From contig JAGEMR010000019.1 of assembly GCA_021030915.1 (NCBI GenBank), forward strand, positions 355,935-419,934: DNA of 64,000 nt, in the 5' to 3' direction. Each line of letters starts with the position of its first letter. Position 1 is the first letter of the stretch. This document shows, piece after piece, positions 45,057-57,062 of the stretch. Below the pieces are notes generated by a model, which searched no databases, had not been told where the DNA came from, and saw only the letters and a program-made list of their open reading frames with translations. The translations under genes were made by a program, and so were the position numbers. The stretch is from Astrothelium macrocarpum. Its lineage: Eukaryota > Ascomycota > Dothideomycetes > Trypetheliales > Trypetheliaceae.

Positions 45057-47420
45057 ATGACCGAAATACACCCGGTCTTTAGCGTTGGAGACGATCATAA
45101 CCAGACCTCTTCTTCTGGTCTGACCGAATCTCCGCCAAGTCCGAAGAGTGTTCATGAAGTTCCTCAAAAACCCAAGCAAAAGAGAAACAAACCTACTTTA
45201 TCTTGCAACCAATGCGTGGACCGGAAGACCAAGGTAGGACGCTTATCAGCTACTGTATACTCGACTTGATTAAACTAAATACCGTTGATAGTGTGATCGT
45301 GGTAGACCAACGTGCCTAGCATGTATCAAGCGCCAGAGTGAATGTCACTATTCACAGGCGGCGAATCTCATTGCTTCGGCAGACCATGGTGCAACTGGCA
45401 CTGCTAGGTATATTAGCCGGCCCCCTAAGCGAGTTAAGACAGGTGTTGAAGGAAATGGAAACGGGAATACGGTATCGCCTTCAGTAAGTATTCCGAGTAA
45501 TTAGCTTCTCTTCGACGTCACTTGGTCCGTCCGCAAAATCTTCTCCAAAACCCAATAACAGTACTCTTTTTGTTTGGAATCAGCTGTCTCAATTTTCTTT
45601 TGACATTAAACCAAAAAGTGAGAAAATAACTTGAAGATATTGTAGTATCAGCATGGTTCGAAAGGTTTCCCGCGACGTAGTTTTTCCCAATCATCTTCAG
45701 GATCATCTCCGTTCCTTCTTTCAAATATTCCATACTCAAATTCAACACCATCAAATGTCTTTGGAATCGGCTCAGAACATCCGTTTGCCAATTATTGGAC
45801 TTGTCAAGGTGGTTTGCCGGAAGTCATCGGAGTCTTGCCCAGCAAAGATCAGACAGATATCTTGACCGAACGATATTTTACCTGTGTTGATCCAATTTAC
45901 CCAATTCTCAATCGGCAATCATTCTTTGCGGATTACGAGAGCTTTTGGGCCATGCCGCTCAACGCAAAGTATCAGGCTGATGCATCTATGCTCGCCCTAC
46001 ATTTTGCCGTTTATGCAATGGGTACCCAATTTGTACAGCTTCATTCTTACAAGGACCGCTCTCAGACGTCAGAATTCTATGGTAAGTTTAGAAATAGCAC
46101 TCTTTTCATTCCGATTCTCATCAAACAGTCTCGGCCGCACATCAAGCACTCAGCATCTCGTCCTACATGAATAGGACCACCATGCACACCATCCAAGCCA
46201 TGATCCTGATCGGCTATTTTCTCATGAACGACAACCATGCCTCCGATGCCTGGGCCTTTCTCGGCATTCTCCTCCGTCAAGCCTACGCCATGGGCCTCAA
46301 CCGCGATCCCGACAGCATCACCCCCCATGCCAGCCCTGCCGAAAAGCAACTCCGACGTCGCATGTGGCAGGCCGTCATGTACCAAGACACCTTTCTGACC
46401 ATCCTCCTCAAACTCCCTCCCACTGCCACTCACTCCGATGTTTCGATCGACGCCCTCACCGAAGACATCTACGACGTACAAAACTCCCCTCGCGAATCCA
46501 ACGGCTCCGTCCTCTCCACCACGCTCTCTCCCACCACAGCCACCACCATCACCTCCCCCATGGCTCCTCCTCCCCCACGCACCCTCAACCAAATGTCCAT
46601 CTCCGCCGTCTGCGTCAACCCCAGCCCCCTCCACCCACCCAACCCCAACTCCTCACCTCCGCCCCCATCCGCCCCCCACCACACCCTCCCCCCCGCCTCC
46701 GCCCGCTCCGACATCGCCTACCTCCGCAGCATGTGGCGACTAGCCATGACAGTGCAAGAAACCATCTGCTCGCCCCTCTCGCTCTCCCTCCCGCTCTCCT
46801 CTTCCCCCCGCCACAAAGCCTCCCTCCTCGCCTGCTTCCGCACACTGCACCGCTCCTTCCCGGCCCGCCACACCCTGCTCGACGCGGACGCGCTGGCGCA
46901 GCTGCACGCGCGCGACCCGCGCCTCGTGCGGCAGAACCTGTTCCTCACGTCCAACTACTTCCATTGCCTGATGACGCTGCAGGCGGACGAGAACGCGGCG
47001 GCGGGCGTCGAGTGCAATGTCCGCGGCACATTGGAGGCTGCCAGCGAGGCGCTCGGCGCCTTCTGGAAGCTGTGGGCGCTGTTCGGCCGCGAGGCCGAGG
47101 TGTGGTGGGTGTTTGGCCATCGCGCGTTCGAGGAGGCGTTGATGATGGCGAATATCCTCGCGGGCCATCAGCAGCGGCTGAGGGAGGATGGGGAGGAGGA
47201 GGCTGCGGCCGGGAGGATGATGGGGGTGGATGATGTGGGGGCGGAGGATGGTGGGGGTGGTGGGGGAGGAGGAGATGATTTGGGGCCGTTGTTTGTCAAG
47301 GCGAAGCAGGATGTGGAGAGGATGCTGGAGTTTTTGGAGAGGGAGAGTGGGGGGAGTGCGGAGATGCAGAGAACGAGGAGGGAGGTGTTGAGGGCGGTGT
47401 ATGATCGGTTGACGACATGA
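45057..47420 (+). CDS. Zn2Cys6 transcription factor with Fungal_trans domain
   Basis: This regulator starts MTEIHPVFSVGDDHNQTSSS and carries a zinc cluster with Cys50, 53, 60, 67, 70 and 77 (LSCNQCVDRKTK, then CDRGRPTCLACIKRQSEC after the first intron). Exons 45057-45233, 45292-45483, 45652-46081 and 46129-47420 keep one frame of 696 residues; intron 2 is long (168 nt) and less sure. The fungal-specific domain has ERYFTCVDPIYPILNRQSF, FLGILLRQAYAMGLNRDPDS and RRRMWQAVMYQDTFL. The last exon has a Pro- and Ser-rich insert and a Gly/Asp-rich run (DDVGAEDGGGGGGGGDDLG). This exon is a large GC-rich skew-flip island, so its low-complexity inserts may come from base composition and not from function. 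Targets are unknown. Confidence 0.88.
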
Positions 47421-47848
47421 GGGGTGGGTTGCGCATAAGTGTTGTGGCACATATGTGAGAGGTAACGACTGGCGAGGTTTTTTGTAGAATGTCTTGGATA
47501 CCATCACTGGTCGGCAAGGTTTTGGTGCTGGATGGCGATCTGCTTAGAAGCCGTAACGTATTAGTTTAGTAGCAATTACACTCTCTTCATTGACTTGAAC
47601 ATAGTTTTGGTTATTGTCTAATGACCGGAACAAATTGAATTCATAGATCCAACATCGACCTGATATTACTCAACTCTAAATCGAGTCACAACATTGCATG
47701 ATAGATACTCTCAACTCTCACATAGCCGGGCCTTCCGCTGGGTATATCCACTGATTACTCCCCGTCCAAAGATGCTATCACAGGCACGCCAAGGAACGCC
47801 AAAACTTTCAGGAGAAAAACTCTTAGTTTAACGGCAATCAAGTTGTTT
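47421..47848. other. Convergent 3' region
   Basis: No gene is seen between the regulator (+) and the BTB gene (-). Confidence 0.5.
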
Positions 47849-49482
47849 TTATGCAGCCAACCCTTTCCGAAGAGCAAAGACATGTGGTGAATTCCATGCA
47901 GCACTAGGTACCGGCGTCGGTGCCTTTCTTCTCAATTTGGGAGGTGAACGTTTGCCTGATGTCGATGTTCCACTGCGCGTTGCTTGCTTATCCCTTGCAC
48001 CAAGCTTTTCACTACGCTTAGGAGGACGGACAGGCTGAATGTTGGAGGTGGTGAGGCCATTCATACTGGGTGACGAGCTCCCCCTTTTAGGGGCGGCATT
48101 CACCACATCCGTGGATTGGAGATTTGCCAGGCTCGACTCTAGTGAATCAGGCCCTTGCGATTCTTTGGTCGTGTTTGCAATTTCGTTGGAGAAGGCCTCA
48201 GGAGATGGGCGGACTGGCTGCGAGGGATGAGTCTCGACAGAGTCTTTCATGTATAAGGGTAACTGATTAACCGTAGGTGCATGCGGATCTGGGAAAAGCT
48301 CATCTGTCAGCACGGCGACTTTATTCTGGAAGGCAGTGGAATTTTGAACCGGTGGTATGATGGTGGATTCGGAGATGAAGCGTCATTGCTCACCTGGCCT
48401 ACACGTGCCAGCCCAATGAGAACAGAAGGCATCATTTACCTTGAGCTTTTGTTTTGCCTTTGTGATGACAATTCACACCTCCATCATGGTCGTGATATTC
48501 GCAGTCAATCCTTTCGGTTGGATCTTCAAATAGAACGCCACCCGACTCATCCTTGATTGTGTTAAATAGTGCAATAGCAAAATCAGGACTGTCTTGGAAA
48601 CATGGACGATAGGCATTGGCATCTTTGTCGCTTTCTGGATCCATCAATTGTCGTGCTGCGATTCTGACCATGAGCTTTCGAAAGGGGCTGTCGGGTGAAC
48701 TTTCACGGTAAATCTGATTGATCTCCTCAGCATCAGGTACAAGACCAGTTTCGGCCAAACCCTTGCGATACTGGTCAATAGCGATATTCTTCAAGTAGGC
48801 CAGCTCGAAGCGGTCACAGAGCAGATAGAGTTTGTGGCAGGCGACAGCATACTCGTATTTTTGTTGGTCCGAAGGCAGGGTTGAGACATCATCAATGCGG
48901 CCTTGATAGAGCCATTTGACAAACAGCTCAAAACCAGTTGGGTCAAAATTCGTCAGCTCGAGAGTGTTGTCGTCAGTGACGAGTCCATTTGTGTTGCCAT
49001 TCACATTTCTTTTTCTTGAAGTGATGTCCAAAGCCGGGGTTGACTTTTCGGTAAGTAGTTCGGAAGCAAGATAGTCGGAGGTATGACAAAGAAGATTGCG
49101 ATGAAGGGACCAATGTCGCTTCTGCTTGCCGACATAGATATCCACCATGGGACCGGAAAGTAGCCTTTTGCGACGCAAATTCATCAACATCCATCCTTTG
49201 ACATCGTCGTCCGAGACGGGCTTAGGCTCAAGGGAAGCGTAGGCCCAAGAGCTACGCCTCCGCGATGGAGAAGCAGAGGAAGGGTACATACTCGGCAAAA
49301 GATTTAGCAGACGCTTCGGCGATGTTTTCGGAGGCCATCCGGATCAGGACGGGATGGTTATTCGCATATGCGCTGCAAGTTGGGTGTGGATTAGCAATCA
49401 TCACCATGGATGGCAGGAGTAGGGCTAGTGTAACGTACAAGTCTCGAGCGTAGAAGCTTAGCTTGTCTCGCCAAAAGCCCAT
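47849..49482 (-). CDS. BTB/POZ-domain protein
   Basis: This fungal BTB protein may act as a substrate adaptor for a Cul3 ubiquitin ligase or as a scaffold. Four exons give 468 residues: start at 49482 (MGFWRDKLSFYARD), then FAYANNHPVLIRMASENIAE after a 66-nt intron, a short third intron of about 40 nt (49252-49291), and the large exon 49251-48440. The BTB core is LSGPMVDIYVGKQKRHWSLH, RNLLCHTSDYLASELL, then FDPTGFELFVKWLYQGRID. After it come YAVACHKLYLLCDRFELAYL and a helical BACK-like stretch. A Cys/His cluster (DCEYHDHDGGVNCHHKGK) precedes the last exon, which is Ser/Pro-rich and ends in basic residues. The N-terminal conserved exons before the BTB fold are the reason I prefer 49482 over a start at 49289. 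Confidence 0.87.
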
Positions 49483-49867
49483 GCGCGGCGACACGGTTGG
49501 GCTGTATATACATCGAGACCGAAGCAAGGGAGGCAAAGGCGCATTGCAGTCAAAAGGTCTGGAATGGAGGAAAGAAGGATGTGATAGGGAGTTAGTGAGG
49601 CCAAGTTATGCTGGAGAAATAGCTAGCTGCAATGCGCCGCAAATCAGCAGCGTACATCATGCAGCTTAGGGCCACGAGCATTGGTGTGGGTGGGTGGTTG
49701 GGCGTGTGGCTGGGTGGGACGAAAGGATCCGATTACAGACAGCCTTATCGATAGGAGAACGCGCTAGTGAAGCGTTTGCTTGTCGCGTCTCGCGTCACTG
49801 AAAAACACCACTTTGTCAATTACCTCTCATGTGATTCTCCCCTACCTCCGCGAAAGAACAATTCACA
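49483..49867. promoter_or_regulatory. Divergent promoter, BTB gene and ctf18
   Basis: A 385-bp spacer lies between two divergent starts. No clear motif beyond ordinary promoter sequence was seen. Confidence 0.4.
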
Positions 49868-52800
49868 ATGCCATTCATGTCTTCTTCCCCCATTGCCTAC
49901 CCTGCTACCTCTTCGCCTCCGCAGGAATTCCCAAGGAAGAGAAGGAAATTGGCTGCGTCCAGAGACCCTTTGACTGAACTCAATGGAAATGAGAGAGGCC
50001 CGGCTGGTGCGGCCTTTCTAGATGATGAATCTGATGAAGAGGCCGAATTAGCTGCAGTAAAGGCAGCCCTTGCGAGGAGGAAGCAACCTCACCCAGCTCA
50101 GGATGGAAGAATATCTGCGGGAATGGAAAAACCTTTAGTGCATGACGTGCAGGACAACACACCCATCGATAGATACGATGCTGCTTTTTCACTCCTCAGT
50201 ACTGCAGGTCAAGTCAGACCCTTCAGACTTGTGAGTGAAGCTGCTTCACAGGCATCCCAAAAGCCTCTTACAATTCGCACCTCTTCTGGACATTCTAGAT
50301 ATATTGGACAACGAAGTGCTGCACCACAGAAAATGTATGAGCAGGTCGTTGCCGACAGATCAGTTGCTGTGGAGGGTCGCGCCAAGAGGAGCTACTATGG
50401 TGTTAATATTCATAACCTCCTTGACGAAGAAACACAAGAATCAGCATTACGAAGAGAGATCAGTGCTGTCGAACGAGTTCAGCAGTCAATCGAACGACCC
50501 GTTTCTTCTTGTGGAAAGCCCAAAAAGACGTTGATGTGGACGGAGAAGTATCGAGCACGAAAGTTTACTGACCTTATTGGAGACGAGCGAACCCATCGAT
50601 CTGTGCTTCGATGGCTCAAAGCCTGGGATCCCATTGTATTTCCTGGTTCCGTTCGTCCCAAAAGCCGTTCAAATAAAGGACGAGAAGATGCTGACGAAAA
50701 CCATTTGCAACACAAACTCCTTCTCCTGACAGGACCTCCGGGTTTGGGCAAAACAACATTGGCTCATGTGTGTGCTCGCCAAGCTGGGTATGAAGTGTCT
50801 GAGATTAATGCGAGCGATGAGCGTAGCAAGAACGTTGTCAAGAATCGAATTCAGACCATGGTTGCTACAGAAAACGTGAGATCTATCGATACCAAGACAA
50901 GCAATGGCAAAGTTGCAAGAGTAGTCCGGCCACTATGTATTGTTGTAGATGAGGTTGATGGCGTCGTCACTGGCAATAGTGAAGGTGGTGGTGAAGGTGG
51001 CTTCATCAAAGCTCTGATTGAACTTGTACAACTTGATCAGAAGAACTCACAACGGAAGTCTGCAATCAATACTTCTACGGCACCAAGACGAAAAGGAAAA
51101 GGAGATAACTTTTCTCTGCAGAGGCCGATAATCCTTATCTGCAACGATGTCTATCATCCTTCTTTGCGCCCGCTCCGCCAAACTGGAGCCGCACAGATTG
51201 TACACGCTCGTAAACCGCCATTGAACATGATCATTTCTCGGACACAGTCGATCTTTCAGAAAGAAGGAATTCCCTGTGATGGTGATGCTGCTCGTCGACT
51301 TTGTGAGGCTACTTGGGGTGTGACTAGTCGAAAAGACGGCGGTTTTGGCAGCGGTCCTGGTGAAGGAGACATTCGTGGTATCATGGTCATTAGTGAATGG
51401 GTCGCAACAAAGCTACGAGCATCTTTTAAAGTTTCTACCTCTGAGATGAGACTTACTCGAACCTGGCTTGAGGAACATCTTTTGAACACCTTGTCCCAAG
51501 ATGGGACGGCAATGAGGGCCATTGGTAGAGGGAGCGCAAAGGAGATTGTCGATAGAATTTTTCTCGATGGTGGTGGCTTTCCAAAAACTACTCAACCTAT
51601 TCAGATTCGAGCTGCCAAGGAGAGTTCCGAAGTAATAGGTGTGACTGAGGTTGCAAAGAATCGAGTCTTGGACCGCTTGCAGAAAATGATAGATACAAGT
51701 GGAGACACAGAAAAAATTTTGACAGGTAAGCATGAAACAACTAGAGATTTATTGACAGATGCGCTTATTCAAAATCAGACTGCTTCACAATCTATCCAAC
51801 CAGTCCCTACCAAGACGATACCTTTCTCTCCAAGCCATCAGCGCTATACGACTGGCTCTACTTTCACGACTCCCTCTCATCCGCGGTATTCAGCTCTCAG
51901 GAATGGGAGCTGCAACCCTACCTATCTTCTTCCGTCCTCGCATTCCACCACCTCTTCGCTTCGCCCGCCCGGCACAGACCTTGGGACAGCTCCACCAAAA
52001 ACAAATCAACCAACCCTAACGCCGACGACGCCGAAGCCCCAAGCGACGACCTCCCCACCCACCCCTTCACCGGCCCCAGCGCTCCCTACGCCGCTACCGA
52101 AGCCCACCGCCAAACCACCGACCTCCTCACCACCATCCACGCCTCCCTCATACCACCCCTCGCGCGCCTCTTCCGCAGCCCCGACACCCTCGCCACCGAA
52201 CTCGCCCCCTACATCGCCCGCATGCTCGCCCCCAACATCACCCCCGTCATCATCAACAACCAGAGCACGTCCTCCTCTTCCACCAACGGCCCTACAGCGC
52301 CCGCCAGCACCGCCACGGTGCGTCGCGCAACCGAGAAAGCGTGTGTCGCGCGTTCCGTCGCAGCCATGCGCGCCACGGGCGTGTCGTTCACGCGCACGCG
52401 GCTCGACGCCGGCGATGACGCGGGTGCTATTGGCGGTGGTGGTGGCTGGATCTATCGGATGGAGCCCGCGGTGGATGCGCTGGCGACGTATGCGACGGGG
52501 GGCAAGGCCATGGCGGGCGCGGTGCGGTATGGAGTGAGGCAGGTGTTGGAGGGGGAGTGGAGGCGGGAGGAGAAGAGGGTTGGGGAGGAGAGGCGGGCGA
52601 GGAGGTGGACTGGTGGTGGGGGGGATGAGGTGGTGGGGGAAGAGCGGGTGGAGAGGGATGGAGAGAAGGTGGGGGCGAAGGAGGTGGGGAAGGGGGTGGC
52701 GAAGGGGTTGAAGAGGGATTTCTTCGGGAGGCTGGTGCCGGAGGAGAGAGGGTCGTCTTTGGAGGGTGACGGTGGGAATGGGCGGTCGAGTAAGAGGCAG

Positions 52801-52914
52801 AGACGGGAGGGGAAGGGCGGGGAGGAGGAGCGCGTTTGGGTCAGTTTCCATGAAGGGTACTCGAATGCGGTTAGGAAACCTATTACGCTTGAGGAGTTGA
52901 TGAGAGGGCTTTAG
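49868..52914 (+). CDS. ctf18: Chromosome transmission fidelity protein 18
   Basis: Ctf18 is the large subunit of an RFC-like clamp loader (with Ctf8, Dcc1 and Rfc2-5) that loads PCNA and supports sister-chromatid cohesion and the replication checkpoint. The AAA+ domain has Walker A GPPGLGKTT with Lys295, Walker B CIVVDEVDG (Asp361, Glu362), the RFC box text LMWTEKYRARKFTDLIGDE, and sensor-like ILICNDVY. One intron (51726-51778) switches frame to DCFTIYPTSPYQDDTFLSKP and LYFHDSLSSAVFSSQEWEL, the conserved Ctf18 C-terminal collar. Total 997 residues. The protein ends with basic, Lys/Arg-rich text and YSNAVRKPITLEELMRGL. The last 0.9 kb is a GC-rich skew-flip island that adds Gly/Arg/Glu-rich low complexity. 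Confidence 0.95.
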
Positions 52915-53606
52915 TGGGTTAGAGGGCTAATTGGATTGTTTTGTTTACTTTTCATCCAGGAAAAGAGAATGCGTGACATGCTTCAACACCAAATTTGGTA
53001 CCATTCTTTTCTTGTCTAAGTATGCTGACAAAGAAATAGTGACTATCTTGCTGAAATTGTCTGGTGGCTGTCGTGGTACCATTTTCGAGTTCTTCGAGTA
53101 GTAGGATGAGTAATTGTTGCGAAGTCTAGGCTAGAGTTCAGACTCAAATTTCGTCCACAGTCATTCTGGTGCACCACAGTGACTCATGTGTCAAGATTCT
53201 CATCGAGAGATTGACATGTCGCATTATCAAGAAGACGGGGAAGTAGACTGGAAAGAGCTTCGACTTTTACTTATTTTGCTAGTGACAACCTATCTTTTTC
53301 GGCTTGTAAACTATTGAGGGTCCCCTCATAGTAAAAGCCGATACTTCAGAGTGCCATAGGTTTCTTATGTATCGAATCCCATCCCAGAATACAACCAAAA
53401 ATTTTCAAACCTTCGAGGAAATGACTTGTGAGTAGCTCCACCCCGATTTCAAATTGAAGCTAATCCACTTTCACCAGAAGAAATCATCATGATCATCACT
53501 CCGAGAAGCCCCCCGTAAAATTCCATCCGCAATCTCAACCTCAAATCTCTGCTTCCATCCCACCCGTCAAACCGCCCATCTCTCATCTCATCTTCCCTAA
53601 ACTTCC
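52915..53606. other. Convergent 3' region
   Basis: This lies between ctf18 (+) and the SANT-like gene (-). No gene is seen. From about 53560 it turns C-rich, which is the left part of the next skew-flip island. Confidence 0.5.
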
Positions 53607-54522
53607 CTACAATTCCTCCAGCCGTCTCCTACACTCATTCCCACTCACCTCCCTCCCCTCCAGCTTCCCCACCCTCTCCGCAACCTCCCCCCACATCTTC
53701 CCCACCAACTCACGATACGCACACACCAACTCCCTCTCCTCCGCCACCGACCAGCTGACCTCGTTCTCGCTCCTCGCCTCCCCCAGCGGCGGACTCCTCA
53801 TGTGCTCCTCCACCAATCCCCACCCGACCCCGCCCTCTTCATCCCTCAACCCCGGCGCCATCAGCACCCACCGCGCATACACCGCCGCAGGCGTCAGCCG
53901 CGCCGTCTCGTTCCGCGCGGCGCGCGACGCGTTCAGCGCGCCGGCAATGGCGGCCCACGGCGTGCGGAGGGCGTTGCGGAGACGTTGGATTTCGCGCGCC
54001 TCGGCGTTGGTCGCGCGTTGAGGGGGCTGCTGGGCTCGGGAGCTCCCCAGCGAGGAGGGTCCGGCAGTGGCAGTGGTGGATTGTGGGTGCTGTTGGAGGG
54101 TGGTGGAGGGGTTGGTGCGGCTGGGTTGGCTGGGGGCTGCCTTGTAGATCTGGACGTCTTTGGCGGCCATGCAGGCTGCTGTCCCGTTGGAGTAGCGGAA
54201 GCGTGGGACTGCTGGGAAGCCGGCGGCCGTGGTTTGGCGTGTGGCCGTGGCTGGGGGGCCCTCGGGCATGAGATTGGGGGTTTGAGTGCTGGGTGGGTAA
54301 TGTGAGCCCATTTGTTGATAAAGTGTTAAATGTTTCATACCTTGCACCGGCCTCGCTGGAGGTCTGGGGGGTGCCCGAGCGTGCTGATCCCATGTTTTGG
54401 GGATTGAGCTGGTAGTAGTAGATTTGTTGCTGTGCCTCTGGAGAGGTTGTATTCTTCTCTCGCTTGAGAGGTGGTGTTGGGGTGTGGCTGTCGCGCGAGG
54501 CGAAAGTTCTTTTGGTGCTCAT
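53607..54522 (-). CDS. SANT/Myb-like protein, unknown role
   Basis: Two exons (54522-54341 and 54288-53607) give 287 residues. The N-terminal half is low in order and rich in Ser, Pro, Thr and Gln (SRDSHTPTPPLKREKN), as in many fungal nuclear proteins. The second half has a Myb/SANT-like tri-helix: RLRNALRTPWAAIAGALNAS with an Arg/Ala-rich third helix (RLTPAAVYARWVLMAPGL). A second unit, VSWSVAEERELVCAYRELVG followed by KMWGEVAERVGKLEG and NECRRRLEEL, has spaced Trp residues. These suggest DNA or histone binding, but I cannot name the family. The coding region lies in a GC-rich skew-flip island. A chromatin or transcription role is inference. Confidence 0.7.
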
Positions 54523-55715
54523 TTTAATGTTTTAAGCAACATCAAAGCTGATAATCTGTAGATGATGCTGTGGGCTGTCGTCAGCCTTTTGTAGAGGAGA
54601 TGGTGAAGCTGCCGTTGATGCGGTTGGAATAACCAGACGAAACGGCTTTACTCAGAAGTGCCAAGAGCGGAGACCGTTATGCAAGTAAATGGTAACTGAG
54701 CTCGTGATCGCATGAGTGCGTTTAACGTGAGTGTGAATGGCTTGTCCCGTGATGTTGTGTCTAGAGAATAATTTAACTCAAGTTCATCACTTTGGGCAAC
54801 CCTCAACTCTATTCAACGCGAAAGTCATTATCATTGACCTATCACATCGACCACTAAACACTCGATTAGCAATGAAATGCACAAGTCAAGAATCATGCGC
54901 CTTTTTCAACTGTGGCTACCCTCTGTGCATCGGAGGTTTTGAACATTAAAAAAAGAGCTACTTGGAGAGCGAATTCGAGCCATGAATGAGGAAGATAGAT
55001 GGAGCTCTTCACGCATATCATTCATGTATGCGAGCTTACGGTAGGTCAAAGACAGCTTTCATTGCTCGAAGCCAGCTTCATTTTCTCTTTGTAGAGACTT
55101 GAATATCTAACGCTCTACAGCGCTGTCTAGGTTGACCCATGAAGCCGATTGATTAGGCATGAATCTCGACGGTGATCATGGAAACCACAAGTCCCTTGGC
55201 ACACAATGAAGAGGGCAAATGGCTGGCCATGTGACCTGTTCGATGCCAGTATTAAATTTCATATCATTCATAATAATTTCATCTCGTACGCTGAGGGACA
55301 CTTACGAAGCAATAGATGATGTCGGTCCATTTCTTTTGGTAAAGATGCTCACCAGCAGTCGCAACGGTTAAATGCCAAAAACCTTTGCTTCAGCTATCAC
55401 AAGAAATAAATACAGAAACTGCTACATGTTGAATCCACACTCTTGCCATTTCTATTACGACAACATCTTGTAGCGGTTGACCGCTTTGGCGCGCGTCCTA
55501 TTTCATTTCTCAAACAAAATATGTCGTACCTTCTATGAGAATGGTCTAGATCTGATTCAGAATTGAAAAAGACACCCTGCCCCAGCTGTTGCGAATAGGA
55601 CGTGCCGTGGGTACCGCGCACAAATCTCATCATCTTAGCCTGACTCCTAAGCATCATACTACACGAGAAAAGATATTCATGTGACCAATCGTATGTGTTT
55701 TTAGCGACGGGCAGT
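54523..55715. other. No gene seen
   Basis: Only short open frames without family likeness. Includes the promoter of the SANT-like gene. Confidence 0.45.
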
Positions 55716-55946
55716 CTATTTCATAGACAACCAGCTCACGATCGCTTCTTTTTGCCGAGTACGTGGTTGACTGTAGTGTGAAGCTGCCCTTTGCGAACTT
55801 GAAGACGGAGTCGACGTTTGCTGCGCATCGGTCTTGGAGGACCTCAAGAGCTGCGCTGTTGAGCTAGTGGTTGAAGAAGAAAAGACAGAGGCGTTGTCCG
55901 CCGAGTTGCTTGGGTTGGATTGGTGATTGCTGTGATCTGATGACAT
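55716..55946 (-). CDS. Possible small Ser-rich protein
   Basis: An open frame of 76 codons starts MSSDHSNHQSNPSNSADNAS and is rich in Ser, Thr, Gln and Asn, ending QKEAIVSWLSMK. The opening and composition resemble small disordered fungal proteins, but I recognise no family, and the frame could be chance. It is the best coding candidate between 54.5 and 57 kb. No introns are needed. Confidence 0.3.
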   Translation of the reverse strand: MSSDHSNHQSNPSNSADNASVFSSSTTSSTAQLLRSSKTDAQQTSTPSSSSQRAASHYSQPRTRQKEAIVSWLSMK

Positions 55947-57062
55947 TTTGGAGACTCGAGGAAAGAGACGTTGGTGAAGATGCTATGTTCGTAATTAGAC
56001 AAAATCAAATATCCAAGTACCGTATTTGATTGTGGTGGATTACACAATAAAGGTCAAGTCACGATTAGTACTATGGAGAACGTCTCAGTGGAAGTAATAT
56101 TCGGGATTCGAAGCTGATGGAAGATGATCTGCTGTCTTGACAAGATCAATAGCCGAAGTGCAAATTGAAAGTGAACTTATAGATTCTTGTACATTATGAC
56201 CAACATTCTGAGTCAAAGTATGCCACGCGTGTAAGGCAGAAGAGTCATGCCAAGACCTTTGGCATCCTATTATCAGCTGCGCCACGCAAGGCTTTCCTTA
56301 ATTGGCGCGTCTAACGCAATGCATCCCATCATCAGCTTTTCAAGCACCAAAGACGCTATTCATTCATTAGAAGACCTCGTCACTGGCTTTGGACGGGTCG
56401 GTGCTTTGGCGCTCTCAGAGTCTCGCTTGCATTAGTGCACTTCGTAAGACAGTCAAAGGCGATTAAGATCAGGCATAGTGGCTTGTCTAGTACTGCTAGA
56501 GCTAAAAGCACCAATGACAATTGACCAGCCGAGAAGGATCGCTAGATTAGAGAGGACCTTGTGATAGCTACAGTGACGATTGCAGATGATGTTTATTGCG
56601 CAAAACCTTGCTGCGGCTTGAGTCGGAGATGCAAGTTGCAAGTCCGACTACGACTGCTTACAAAGGCAAAGCCGGTAGGGTCATCGGGCCGAGTATAATC
56701 CGGTGTTTTTCAACTAAGTGTACGCGTCCTCAAGTCTGTTCCATTCATTACCAAGACATCACCATGTTTGGCATCATACGCAATCCCGTTTGCGTTTTAC
56801 TCATACACATCGATTCCGACACAATGCCAATGGAGTTTTCGATCGTCAAAAATGCCATATGCGATAATCAAGCTCATCTATCCCTGCAAACTTGGCATAT
56901 ATTGAGGTAACGTAATCATTGTCAGCCCACCACCAGTGAATGAGCTAAGAAGTGTCACTTCTGAGGCTAGAGAAGACCTCAACACTGTCTTGACCAATCC
57001 CACGAATTAGATTTTTCATTCGAGAAATTATTTCAAGAATTATTTCAATGATTATGATTGAG
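55947..57062. other. No gene seen
   Basis: Short open frames only. Composition is ordinary, not yet AT-rich. Confidence 0.4.

Noticed and set aside
46740..47507. Long - strand open frame (255 codons) and other frames over the regulator's last exon
   Set aside because: Shadows of the conserved + strand fungal transcription factor exon in a GC-rich island.
52006..52851. Long open frame on the - strand across the 3' end of ctf18 (281 codons)
   Set aside because: It is antisense to a conserved Ctf18 exon and arises from the GC-rich skewed sequence; the product is Pro/Arg/Leu-rich low complexity.
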